A DNA stretch of 64,000 nucleotides from Pomphorhynchus laevis (Eukaryota > Acanthocephala > Palaeacanthocephala > Echinorhynchida > Pomphorhynchidae). The stretch lies in contig WNNJ02000334.1 of NCBI GenBank assembly GCA_012934845.2, positions 45,805 to 109,804 on the forward strand, given 5' to 3'. The notes under the pieces were generated by a model. The model did no database searches. It saw only the letters and a list, made by a program, of their open reading frames with translations, and was not told the DNA's origin. This document shows positions 1-13,400 of the stretch, piece after piece (within the stretch, counting starts at the first letter, position 1; every line of letters begins with the position of its first letter). The position numbers and the translations under genes are program-made.

Positions 1-19
1 GATAACTTCATGCCGAGCC

Positions 20-702
20 GACGTAGATACGGAAATATCACGCTACTACCCATCACGGAAGCAGTATTGACGACCCTCCTCCGTTCATGCTCTCCATTAT
101 GCATGCTGCATTTCCCCGCTGAACACCTACGCTGATCCGTTGGAACAGGATAACACGGGCTCGGGGTTCGGAAGTTGCGCGGATTAATCGTGTGCCGAGT
201 TCATGAAGAAACGTGAGAGACACTGGCCCGATCGCTCCTGTGCTTTCAACTGCCACTGGTATGAAAATATATTGGCGGATGTCAATGTTAGCATATTTGT
301 GGACTTTCCAGGGAATCAAAGTTTCACTGTCAGGTCGTCTGCCGTCAACCCTGCAGGCTCCTGTAGGCTCCAGACGCTAAGGAAAGCCAGCGGGCGTCAA
401 TGCCTTCTTTAGTAAATTGCTAGCGTCGGAATGACGGGAATGACGAGACTTTGATCGGCAGCATTCCAGCCCGTGAGTCCACACGTTATCAACTTCCTCT
501 CCGCGATGTAACGATACGGAGCACAAAACCGGATTCCCAATCGGATTGCGACGGCTACTGTGATGCTATCGTCATCCAGGCGAGTACCTATTGAGCTAAA
601 GGGAATGGCGTTTAGGAAATCACCAGCGTAAGCGCTACTCACTGCTAGCAGCCTGGCGCGGGCCTCGGTTGTGGTTGCTGAGTTCATAAGAGCTGAGTTC
701 AT
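20..702 (-). pseudogene. R2-like RLE-type retrotransposon, C-terminal fragment (family A, copy 1)
   Basis: Segments in two frames match the C-terminal part of a metazoan RT family often annotated as R2-like. 702-409 has ARLLAVSSAYAGDFLNAIP and IGTRLDDDSITVAVAIRLG. After a frameshift come GRRPDSETLIPWK (the P-D part of a restriction-like endonuclease) and 319-53 with YIFIPVAVEST and LFQRISVGVQRGNAA. The stretch that normally holds the catalytic Asp between IPWK and the K-Y motif is missing, so the nuclease is broken. Lies in the 3' part of PHKA, downstream of exon 16. Confidence 0.75.
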
Positions 703-734
703 TAATTAATAAAATTTATTTTTAATAAAACATA

Positions 735-1459
735 AAATTTATATCTATATGTGTTTGAGATAAAAAAATGTTCAATCCTAGCAACCCGTTGGTGCAAAAT
801 TACTTGTTGTAAAAGTATGAAGACGAATATTTATCGAACTACAAACTAATACTATCCTGTTTTAATTTCATATTAAAAATTATGCATTTATGGATATAAC
901 TTTTCAAACAGTACGCACCGACCAAGTCTGAAATAAAATCCAAATTTGAGATACAAGCTGTCTTTAGAAAGTCGGTTAGATTACCGTAATGAATTCTAAA
1001 GCCATATTCATATAAAGCAAAGTGTAATATGTCAAAATTGTATTGAAGTAGCATATTTTCAATTAAAAAATACACCTGTCTATTACATGCCTTAAATGTT
1101 TGAAAACGAAATAATCAATAAATTAATTTTATATTAATCATATAGATAATTATAATTAAATAACCCAGCGAGCAAGCGAATAGTCTATCGAAAAGCGAAT
1201 AGTCTAGCCGAGCAAACAAGCGGTCTTTGCATTTGTGATTCATACTTTGTATAATAAAAACATATTATGAAAAAATAATGAAATATTATTAATTTTTAAT
1301 ATCTCAATACAATTTGTTGAAATCTTAAGGGCTGTATTTCTTCTTTCAAGACAAAATATAGTTAGTTAAAATAAAAATAGATAAATTTATATTTATATGT
1401 GCTAGAGATAAAAAAAGTTTCATGCATAGCAAACAGTTGGTCACATGATTGCTGCAAAG
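735..1459. repeat. Pair of diverged direct repeats (735-812 and 1379-1459)
   Basis: Both copies run through ATATGTG, GAGATAAAAAAA, GTT, TAGCAA and GTTGGT in the same order, with substitutions and small gaps. Between them, at 1172-1206, the motif GCGAATAGTCTA occurs twice. Origin unknown; no coding signal. Confidence 0.45.
919..995 (-). CDS. PHKA: PHKA exon 16 (last exon seen)
   Basis: One base plus 25 codons plus one base: [20 protein letters not shown], matching 'VxxGKLSEFLTTSCCTHLSF'. Acceptor CTTTAG and donor CG|GTGCGT are my choice; a donor a few bases earlier is possible. No further exon was found left of it. Confidence 0.75.
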
Positions 1460-4400
1460 AGTTATTTAAGATTCTTGTTCTAGCCAGATTAATATAAATA
1501 TTAAATAATTCGATCTATACACCATTATCATGCATCCTCTAAGGTCTACATTCATTTTCAAGCAACTTACGAAAATAATGAGCTATAATAAAACGTGGAA
1601 TAAACTGAGTTTTGAAACTTCCAAAGATCATTTAAGACGATTCACTTCAAAACACCTTAGTGGGTACTATGATCTACTAAAAATTATGAAATAAGAACGT
1701 TTGTATATTAGTAAATAATATTTAATCTTAACTTCTTCTTCTTTTGCAATTTTCTCGTGTGCTGGAGGGGTCAGCTTTGATATCATTTAATCTTAACGTC
1801 CAAAGTTAAGAGATTAAAACAGATCAAGAGTAATCAAATTAAAATTTTTATTAAATTTAAAATTTCAATTGGTTGGACGAAAAAATAAATAAACATCGTA
1901 ATAAATGAATTGTTTGAATCGAAATATCTCATCAGTATATTTAGGGAATTAAGAACGAGTATTTTATATTTTCCTAAGCTGATCGTTATTTATATATTAA
2001 AATGTTAAATGCTGTGATTTTTAATTTATTTGCTAATTAACTAAATTTGGTCACAAGCAATTTAAAATAATATGCAAGCCATTCGTTTATAAAATAGAAT
2101 TACCTTTAATTTATTGGAAAGATCTCTAATTTTATAAATACAGATGAACTCTCAGTATGAGGAGTTGTCAGTTCATGTTATAACAATATGAATAAAATTA
2201 TAGCGTTTAAAATATTCGATTCATCTCATATGCGACAACAACAAGCGTTTTAATAACGAATCAGTTAACAAATGTAAGTATAATTTTTACCTTATACCAC
2301 CATACAATCCAGAAGATATTCGTTTACATGCGTTTATAAAGGCTGGATGAACGGTACCGTCGATATCTTAACAATGAAAACGAAAATTAATGTTTTACTC
2401 TCCAGTGCGATAAATAAGAAAGCGATACCTAATCGGGTAGATGAAAGATAAAAAATGACTGTAGGTCGACCGGTTTTATGGGACCAATTCTTTTCAACTA
2501 TAGATATGTATGATTTAAAACAATCTACTAGGTATTCAGGATCTGTGTACGTGTAAAAGTTTTTCTCATAAAATAGCTTTTAAGAAAAAAAATATCTTGT
2601 ATTAATAGAAATACAGTTAAATGTACATTGAGTAGCTACCTCTGGTATGAACGCTAATATCTTTTTGTCCAGTGTATACAACATGGAAGTAGATAATATA
2701 CCAAGTTCAGAAGTCGGATTCCCACTTAAGCCCAATCTTTCATTCTCGCCTATATGCAAATTAAAAATACAAATAATTCTTTAGGCATTATGTTCAGTTT
2801 AGTATTAAGGCCAAGTTTTGTTTATACGCCAAAAAAATATATTCATGACGATAGCTACTAAAATACAAAAGATGAAAAATAAGCACATTTATAATAATTA
2901 TATTCAAAATAAAAATTCATCCAAAGATCAAACACGAAAAATAAATAAAATTAATTAGACGTAAAAATTAATGAAGTAATTTTTAATTAACAAAAATTAA
3001 CTAAAAATTCATGAATTAAATAAACTATGAAATAAAAACTTGTTAATAGTTTTCTATTAAATTTGTTATCTTCTCATATAAACGATGGTATAGACTGCTC
3101 CCAAAAGAATTACAATATGGAAGAAGATGGTAAGAAATTTTTATTTTTGATGTTATCTCAATATTTACCTATTTGTTCCTACAGTGAAGGGCACATAATC
3201 GACATGTGGTGAGCTATCTAACGAAGTGTAGCATGAAGATTAAAACTTGACTTACAAAAGGTGGTTTGTTAATTAAAAATGTGTGCTATTGGTACGACAT
3301 TTGAATTTAATAGTGAATTTTTCGAACAATTAGATGGATTTGTAATGAAAAATAATCCAGAAGCATCTATTTTGATGACATCTATTTTATTGTTGTTCCT
3401 GATAATATTGATATTAAATTGTTGTAAATGAATTTAAATAGCTATGATAAATACATGTAATGTAAAATGAAAGAGGAGTACAACACGACTTATTTTCTTT
3501 TTTAGATGCACTTGTTACAAGACTTCCAAGCAATATTTTAAAAACATCTGCTTTTGAAAAAAGTAAGAATAATACATAATATTGTGTTTTGGCATTCAAA
3601 TACACATAATTATTGAACAGTAGAAGCTATCAGCTCGTTGCTTTAGAGAAACAATTTGATTTGCTCAGATAATGTCAACGAGAAAATCGAACACGTAATA
3701 ATTAAATATATATTTGGAATACATTTTCCGGAATTGGCTATTAAAAAGGCGATGTCTAATACGAAGGCTACTAAAAATTTGACTTTTAAGAGAAAAGAAA
3801 TATATATTGGTTTATCCGATATATTACTTAATCAAGTATTACTGTATATATCAAATATTACTATATCAATAATATTTGGAATAAACGTTTAAACAATACA
3901 TTAAAAATACGTTTAAAAATGACAAAATTGACTAATGTGTTAAAAATTAAACCCAACAATAAGAACCCATGTGTGGTTTATAAAATCCCTTGTAATGACT
4001 GTGACAAATATATAGGCTAATCCACCCAATGTATACAAAGAACAGGCCAACATAAATATACGCTTAAACGCGGCATAATCACATAATTAGTTGATCATAA
4101 CATTTAAAATGATCACATTATTGATTTTGATATAATCACTATTCAATTAAAAGAATTTATATATTAAAACGTAATGTTCTAGAAGCCTTTTTTTAGCGGA
4201 CACAAAGATAATTTGATAGCAGCTAATAAAGCTAATATAACTTTAAGATTAATATAAAACGAAAGTCTTATTTAATAATTTAAATGCTTCATAATTTGCA
4301 ATAATACTTTGTTTTTGTTCAAATTTATTTATTTTTAATTTTTGATTTTTTAATGTTTTTCGTTAATATTTTTTCAAATATAATTCTTAAAAACGTGCGT

Positions 4401-7400
4401 ACTTTTGATCTTTTACTATTTGTTCGTATTCCTTTTCTAATTTTCGTTGACTTGTTTGCTGCGATCTCTACAAACGTGGTATGGGATAATGAATTTGCAG
4501 GGTTTGACGTAGCAACGTCAATGCTCACATCCACGAGATACAGGACATTGATATTTGTTGCGATCTCTACAAACATGGCATATAATAATGAAAATTGTCT
4601 AGAAAGTAATGCAGCAACATCAGTGACATAATACCGATAATGGCTAAAAACCATATATTATTTTAATATTTTTTCTTATTTTAATTAGGTTTTGAAAATA
4701 TTTTGAAGATGATAAAAAGTTCCCAGTTTTATTAATTGTAAATAAGAAGATTGAGAGCGATTTCTTGAAGTTACCCAGTATGATTTGCAATTGTTCTAAT
4801 TTTAAACGTTGATGTTCTAATTTTAATATATTAAAATTAATTTTAATGTTGATCTCCTAATTTTAATGTTGTTAATTTTGATGTAATGTTTATTTATTTT
4901 TTGGTTTCTTGTTTTAATTCTTAATTATACTAATTTATATGTTAATTTTTATCTTTTACCATTTTGTTGAATTTTTTGATTTATTTTTGCTTTTCGAATT
5001 TTAGAAATTTTGTATCCTGAAGAAGCTCGTATGTGACGTGTGAAAATATGATTTAATAAATGGTCTCAATATTCCTATCTACAACAAATATTACACTTTA
5101 TACAAATCGATAAATCGCAAGTGGTATACACATGTACTTTTGCATATTCCACAAAATTAAATGTAAGATCCAGTGCTGTCATTCTGCATAATTGAAATTC
5201 AGACATTTTATCTTGAATAGTAAAACAAAGAACAGCAAAACAAAAATATATTGAATAGTAGAACTAAATCAACTAACACTAAACAGGCTTGAATAGTAAA
5301 ACAAAAATATATTGTTTGAAATTTGTTTACAGGCGCAGCTAATTATAGAACAATTATCCACTTACCTAGCATACCCATCACCTTCTGTAGTAGCTGGGCA
5401 GGATAAATTGAAATCGGTGTACACTCTTGAACAGTAAATATTTTTATATTCTTTTCTTGAAATTGCTTTTTCAATTCTATTGAATCTGCAAGAATCGACA
5501 CCTGTACCAAAGTATCCGGTTTTGGTTCGGTTTGCAATCGTCGATTTAGTGGGTCTAATTCTCCGGGAGCAAGCAAGTTCTAAATGAAAAGCAATATAAA
5601 TGACTTTAAAAATATCATTTATCATGTTACCTCACGAAGCAGCATGGCCAAAATATACAGTGACTGTCCCCAATCAAACGGTATCGAACCGCCAGCAATG
5701 CGATCAACACTTCCAGGATTAGCTAATTCCTCCTCGACCTAAACCATCAGATTATAACTCATCAGAATGACATACAATACTAGATATCAGCATTGTAAAT
5801 TGATGTGATCAATTAAATTGCAGTCAAATAAAGTCTTAATAGATTTTAAGAGTTGGAATTGTCTGGATATAATGCTTATTCACTAAAAATTTAATAATTT
5901 TGCATGTTATTTTATATTTATAAATCAAATTAGATAACTGATCTAATTATTTTATACGATATATAAATAAACTAAACATAAATAATTATATAAGATCTTA
6001 TACAATTAATATTGATATATTAAAATTTATAATTAAATATATAATTATAATTATAAATTTACAATTATAATAAAAATTTTAAATAAAATTCAATATAAAT
6101 TGAATAATAAACAATATACGTTGTATTGGAATAAGAAATATAGGTCATCAAGAAGAGCTGCTATGTAATAAGGTTTTGCCCCCAAATTTCTGATATATTG
6201 TATTTTATAATATATCTGTATTTTATAATATATAAATATAAAAAATAAAGATAAAAATAAATAATTATATAAGATTTTATACAATTTATTATTATATCAA
6301 GTCCAAATTTTAAATTGAAATTCAAAATAAAAGTTAATTTTTATGAATTGAGTAATAAATGTATTATACTATGTATTCGAATTAGTATTAGAGATCATCA
6401 GGGGGAACCTATATGCTAAAAGGTGTCGGCCCCTATTTATCGACCCAACATAGCAGCGGGGCCAAATACATACTAATGACGTATTTCCTCTGATAAAATT
6501 TGAATATTTAGTGTACCTTATTTACATACAAAGCATATTGTTTATTATCTATCCATAAAAACATTTTCGCTTAATGATTTAAATAAAAGTTAAAAGTTGC
6601 AACATCGACATTGTTATTACAAGTATCTAACAACTTAAATGTAAGCAGACATTTTTATTTGCAATTATGACGTTTAATTGTAACAGTAATGAATTTATTT
6701 GTAGCAAAAACGACGTTATTGATTGTAACAACTACGTTATTTTAATAGTAGCGATAATATAATCGATAGCAAAAATAGGGTTATTAATTAATTACTAAAA
6801 GTACTACGTCATTGATTGCAACATCTTAATCTAAATAATTGATGGCAACAAAGAAATTATTGGTTACATCAATATCATTATTAACCTCATACAGAACGTT
6901 ATTACATCTTAATATACTTAATTTCAGTAATATTTCAAAGTCAGATAGTATAGCTAAATTATCATTACAATATGGAAAGATGAGGAATCATGCCGCCTTT
7001 TAAAAACATTATATTCGAATATCGAATTTTTCATGAATTGTGAATAGATTTTTAATCATGTAATATAAAATCTACATAAAAATCACAATTCGAAACAACT
7101 TATCTAGAAACAAATCGGAAGTGACTGCTTACTTTATCGCCGGGAACGGCATACAATTGTGGAACGAGAGGAAACCCGTTTTTATCCTGTAAAAGTACTT
7201 TGTCTAATTTCTCACATACAGTTTCAACCTAAATATAAAAAATGATTAAAGATTATTGTTTATGAATAATTTATAATTATAAATCATAAAATGAACTATG
7301 CAAAATTATCTACAGTAACAAGCCGTGCTATGTTTATATAAAAATCTTCGAAACAAAATAGAATTTGAACAGAAATTATTTTATTTTTAAAGAAAAAATT

Positions 7401-10400
7401 TTATTTAAGTATAAAATTATAAACTTTACAATGCTTTGTATTAACAATATCGAGTGGCACATCATCTTTGTAGGACAATACAGAAGAATTACAACAAATA
7501 ATTTACTTTCATATTAAAAATGTTCAGTATGAACATTTGTTCAAAAAATAACAATTGATTAGATAATAGTAATTACTATAATTTTTGTCTAATTCCGTGG
7601 GATTCTACACGGAATTCCAAAATTTCCGAAATTATCGGTAACGGCGTGTACCTCCATTCCAACTAGATTTGAAATTTCTAGTTCATCACTACTGCAATTA
7701 AGTTCATTTCCGTGTTACAGCAATATTTGTTGGTTGGATCTGTCAATAATGGATGTTGCGGGGCGCAGTGCAAAAAGTAGATTTTGAGGATCCTCATTGC
7801 AATTTATAGACACTCCATTTCAGCCGATGTTGTCATCGAGAGGCTCTCCAGGAAAGCCTTGGCATTCCCTCTCATTAGTGCGATCGATATTCGCTGAGAT
7901 AATTCCTCAGCAACCGTAAATAAAGGGTGTTTCGACGAACTGCAAGGTAGCGCGCTATTCTACGGATTAGACATAGTCCGCCAACGTTCCATCCCCCATA
8001 TGGTTTCAACAACCGCAGGGACAAAAATGTAACTATTTTCTTCCATGGTATGTCGGTATTTTCGTTCTTTAACGAGGATTGCGTACTCTTCCGCGGCGTA
8101 AGTAGCCTCCGTGCTTGATTTATTCAAGTATGATGACTGCTGAGGGTTTGTAACAGCGAAGTCAATTACTTCGAGTGGGTCGCCGTGTGAGAGGATATCA
8201 GCTGGCCATTCTCTTAAACCCCTGACAAGATTCAAAACTGCACGCTTAACATGTAAACATGCTGACTCGACTGCAAGGAATACTGTGTCTCTTACTCCGT
8301 TATGACGTATCCCTGGGTATCCTCCGAATTGACAAGTAAGGCCGTGAAATCCGTAATCGTCAGCATCTCTAAAGCAGCGTTTGTATTTATATGGTTTTTG
8401 ATATTGGCATTCCCAGCCACATCTTTATCGAGATACGATATCGAGATACGGGTGTAGCTTTCAACCATGCGTTTGCGGGAGAACAACCTACCGCTATTAG
8501 TCGTGATTTGTCAAAAGAGATGGCGTTTCAATTAGACGAGAGCGCAACACTTGGTTAATTCTCATCCTTGATCCAAATTGAGATAAGATTGCTGAGCGAG
8601 CACTGCAATCCATAACGAGTGCTTCCGGATAATGGCGGATTAACGTCTCATAAGTTTGTGAATATCCCGGGAAAGAAGACGAATCCATACCCAAGGTGCT
8701 CGCAACATTGGCGATGCTGGCTACATACACAACAGGATCATGGACTAGACAACTTAGCATTCCAAGTCAGCCCATCCGCATGGAAGGTTTACTTGAACTA
8801 GTGAGCGTGAATCTAGTCTAATCCCTATCACTTCGTTAAGGACGTTAGTTGCGGCTTTATCAAACTGTTTTAAAGCAGAGTGTATTGAAGACGGATCGAT
8901 TGTTAGCATTAAATGGTTTATACGTGGGCTGAGGCGCAGTGTCGCAAAAGTACATACACAATATGCGGATCGGGAATTTCTGCAAGCAAGTCAATATTCC
9001 TGATTAATCCTTAAAGGATCATATACTCAAGATGAGAAACAGTGAATTCTGGACTTTCGATTGGTGATCCAAGTAGAACAAAATTCATGGTTTTGTTCAA
9101 GGCCATAGATTCAGAGAAATGCGATTGTACAAATTGAATAGCTTCCCGTTATCCTATTATCTTAGTTTTCCGACAATTAAGTTGCAAATTAACACTACCA
9201 AAATCACTAGATAAACAGGGACAATACTTTGATAATGGACCGTGCCGACCAACCGATTTATCCATCGTTTAAGTACCATTTATTAAACTCAATACCAGCA
9301 ATTAAATTTATACTCTCTATGGTCGGCTGAATTATAAGCGAGAACAAGGTGGGCCCAAGAGTGTCACCTTGTTTGATTCCGCATGCTGAATTTAAGGATC
9401 CCTGACCTATAATACGTAAATGCGAAGGTCGTTCATAACACCAACGTACACACACTGAGCACTCTAGAAATTGACAATCGACGGCTGGAATAATTACACT
9501 ATGACTTAGTGAATTAAAGACACTTTGTACGTCAACCTTTAGCCACACCCAATCTAAATTATCAATTTGCTCGTGGTTTTTGAGTTTGGCCTCATGAATG
9601 ATGAGTTCCATGCCGTTCTGAGTCGGAACCCCGACCTGATGAGGGTTAAGAGTGGTGAAAATTTATTTTCGCAACCTCTGAAATATACATTTTGAACACA
9701 GACGACGGAGCGTTTCACTAACTGCAATTGGTCGGATCCCTTCACATTGCTTGATTAGCGCGATCAGGTCGGCACCAGCAAGGAAATCGGATAACTCTCG
9801 AGGCGCTAGTCCATCTATCAATTGATTTATAAGGTTCGTGAGACGCGATAGAAGGTTTCCAGGATCAGCCGATATCATGTCCTGTAGATGTTCAGGGCGC
9901 AAACCCAAACATCCAGGAGATGTAGATTTGGGAAAAGAGAATATAGAAGCCATGACTGCCTCAGAATCTACTGATATTGGTAGGGACCTTGGTGGCATCT
10001 TATTAATCATAGTACCAGTTACCGGATGCAGAATCTCTAGCTTATTTCTTACCAGCGGTGTAGAGGCGCAAATTCCATCAGATGTGAGTCTGCACATTGC
10101 CTTACTGAAGTTACCGATTCGTGCGAGATCAATAACATGTTTTTGCGAGTTAGATTTGCCTAAAATCTTTCCAGATGATTTTGACTTGGGGATTCCGGAC
10201 CTAGCATATGAACAGGTAAACGAAAGCAAACTCCGAAGGTCACGCGATTCCGTTAATGAAAACATGTCTGCGATGCGTTTTTCGATGTTTCTTTCGCGTC
10301 TTGTTTTGTATTCGACCCCAGAAATAAAACAGAGTTTTGGAAAGCATAGTAGGGCATCCAGCTTTGTACTGATTATTGGCACAATGCATCATTGATAATC

Positions 10401-13400
10401 GAGGACATTAGATGAGCAGCGCGCACGCAATGACCATCGTATTCGTTTTATTGTTAATGCATTAAAGGACCATACTTTGTTCAAAATATCAATGCTTTGA
10501 TCAGAATACGTTGAGGCGTCGATATTTGGATTAGTTATAAGGGATAATTGATTACTCATAGTATCATGTAACTGTCGAACTTAACGTTGTTCGCATCCAG
10601 AGCCCACTACCATTGCAACCAGAGCCCTCGTCTACCATTGCATACGGTTGTGAACTGGTCGTGCACGTTCAGAAATCATTGATTTATTCGTTGATTTGTG
10701 TCGTTGATTGATTAGATCGTTGATTATATCGTTGATTTATTAGATCGATTTTATTCGTTGATTGATTAGATTTAAATTTTTGAATAGTTGCTTTACTGTA
10801 TATATTTATTGTATATATATTATATTTTATGTATATTATTTATCAAACTTTTTTAATGAACATTTTATTATATTTAACATTTTATTAATATATTTTAATA
10901 TATTTATATTATTAATAATATTATATAATAATATAAATTATATTATTTTTAATATATTAATATTATTACCTATATGAACACAATTTAATACGCGTTGAAT
11001 AGTTCCTACTTAGCAAAGCATTCTTCCATTTTGTTTCCTACAGATGTTCGGCTTCGTCAGGGCAGTCCACTGTCTTCACTTTTGTTCCTTGTTTACATAG
11101 AAAAAATTTCGTGACGGAGCGCTTTGTCTGAGTTTGGTCTTCAGTTTGGTACAATCAAGATGTCATCTTTGTTATTCGCAGACGATGTTGTCTTGTTGAC
11201 CTTCAATACTGATGACGTACAATGTTTGCTATATCGATTTACGGAGGAATGTAAAGTAGAGGGTATGGAGTTAACGAATCTAAAACTGTCTCGATGTGAT
11301 CTATTCGGAACAAGGTAGCATCAACGATAGAAATTGGTGATAAGGTCTTACACGACGTGGAAGAGTTCAAGTACTTGGGCGTCTTTCTCTCGAGTGATGG
11401 TAGGAATAATATGAATATTGAGAGACGGATATGTGCAGCTAACGGCTAATGGGTTCTTTGCGCATATCAATTATGGTAAAGAGAGAGCTGAGTTTTCACG
11501 CAAAGCATTCAATTTATTGCACAGTTTTCTTACCTATCCTTACTTATAAGCATAAACTTTGGGTTATGACCAAAAGGACTAGATTATGAGTACAGGCGAC
11601 CGAAATGAGGTTCTTCGTGGTGTGGCCTTCTTCAGCCTAAGAGACAAAGTTCGAAGCTCATTCATCCGAGAGAAATTTGGAGTAAAGTCGCTGCTCCTCC
11701 ACGTTTGAAGAAGTTAGCTGAGGTAGATGGGACACGTTTTGCGAAGACAGTCGTTGCTACCTTGTGAAGTGTTCTAGATTAAACTTTCTGGACGGAGACC
11801 CCGAATCAGACCTCGGTACATGTTAAGAGATCAAATTCTCCATCTTGCCAAGGAACGCTTAAGACTAAATGAAAGGAAAGTATGGTCGGCCAATCAGAAC
11901 CGTAATACTTGGTAACGTCTCGTCCGTGCACTGCCTCCACAACCCAACTTCCGGATAAATGGAAACAATAAACTAATTTTGTTTATTTAAGTAAATGTTA
12001 AGTTATGTTAGAATTGCTTATAGTTAGATATAGTTGAAAATAACGAAAGCATAATGCCAATTTTAATTCAAATGCAACAACATTACTGATAATAAATCGT
12101 GGTATTAAAACGTTAATATATACATTTCATTTTTAATATCATAATGTTGATATACATTATGTTAATATTATATGTAAATCTTAGAGTTTTGGTATACAAT
12201 AAATATTTTAACATTTTAGAATAAAATGAAGTAAACAGCATACTTCATAGGTGACAAATTATATTAAAAAATAATACATAAGGTAAGTATTATAGTCAAT
12301 GATATGACTTAGATTATTAGACTCAAATTATGAATCCTAAATTAAAACCAATCGAAGCGAAATTATGGCGGAGGCAAAATAATTAAAAATATAATTGATT
12401 TTAATTGAATTCATTGATTGAATTACCTATATAATTTACATATAATTAAAATATAGCAAGGAACTAGCAAGTTTCATAAGTTATTTTGCTTTCAAAATAA
12501 GCAAAATGTGTCATCTTTATACAAAGGTAATCAAAGATATATGATGTTGATCAGTGTTTTTATATAGTTTACAGATCAACTTTGAAAATTTGCAATCAAA
12601 TTCGACGCTATTAAAATCAATCTCGAAACCCTTTGTGAATTATTTTCCTTTTTTGTAATCAATATTTTGACACTTAGAAATTTTACTTTTTTTGCAATCA
12701 AACTCGGCACTTTTTCAATCAACTTTGGCACTTACAAAAAATACTATAATGTCACTAATAAAACACTAATACAAAATAAAAACATTATAAACAGTATACA
12801 TAATAAAAAATAATAAATAATTAAAAAAACAGAAAAAAGAATTAATCTCTTGGGCAGCTAATAACGAACTTTGCACTTTGAAGCAGTTATCGCTCGATGT
12901 ATCTTTGAAAGGCTTAGTGACTATTTCTGAAAGAATAAACATAACCTCGACAATCCAAAGAAACATTGAGTGTGCAAACACATTTTATTAACTCGATAAT
13001 AATAGCGTTGTCACCCAAGGACCGATAACTTCCGTGGCAACAATTAATGAATATGGTGGAATGTTTAATAATATTTACAAAAGACAGTTAATCGTAAAGA
13101 TGTTTGCGCGTTCGACTTATAATTAAAGATGAATGTGTCGCCAAGGCTATTCTAGATCTGATATATTTTACGAACAATGCAAGAATTCACGATTTCCAGG
13201 GTCGCTAGCTGTAATAGTTAATATGAATTAAAAGTTCATTTACTCACACATACTTTACTTTTCATTAAAAACGTATTTTGGTGAGGAAAACCTGATGATT
13301 GGAATAGAACGCAAAGATTAAAATGAGATAAGGTCTGCAATTTCTACTTGCTTCTCCTCTGAAATTACTTCAGATTATTGCAATTCCTTTTACAGAAAAA

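Noticed and set aside
839-1075. 78-codon minus-strand frame as a stand-alone gene
   Set aside because: Its core is PHKA exon 16; the rest is intron read-through.
4353-4631. Overlapping ~100-codon frames on both strands with a repeated AISTN motif
   Set aside because: The motif comes from a direct DNA repeat; no protein family fits.
10762-10977. 71-codon hydrophobic frame
   Set aside because: Pure AT low complexity; codons for Ile, Tyr, Phe and Asn arise by composition.
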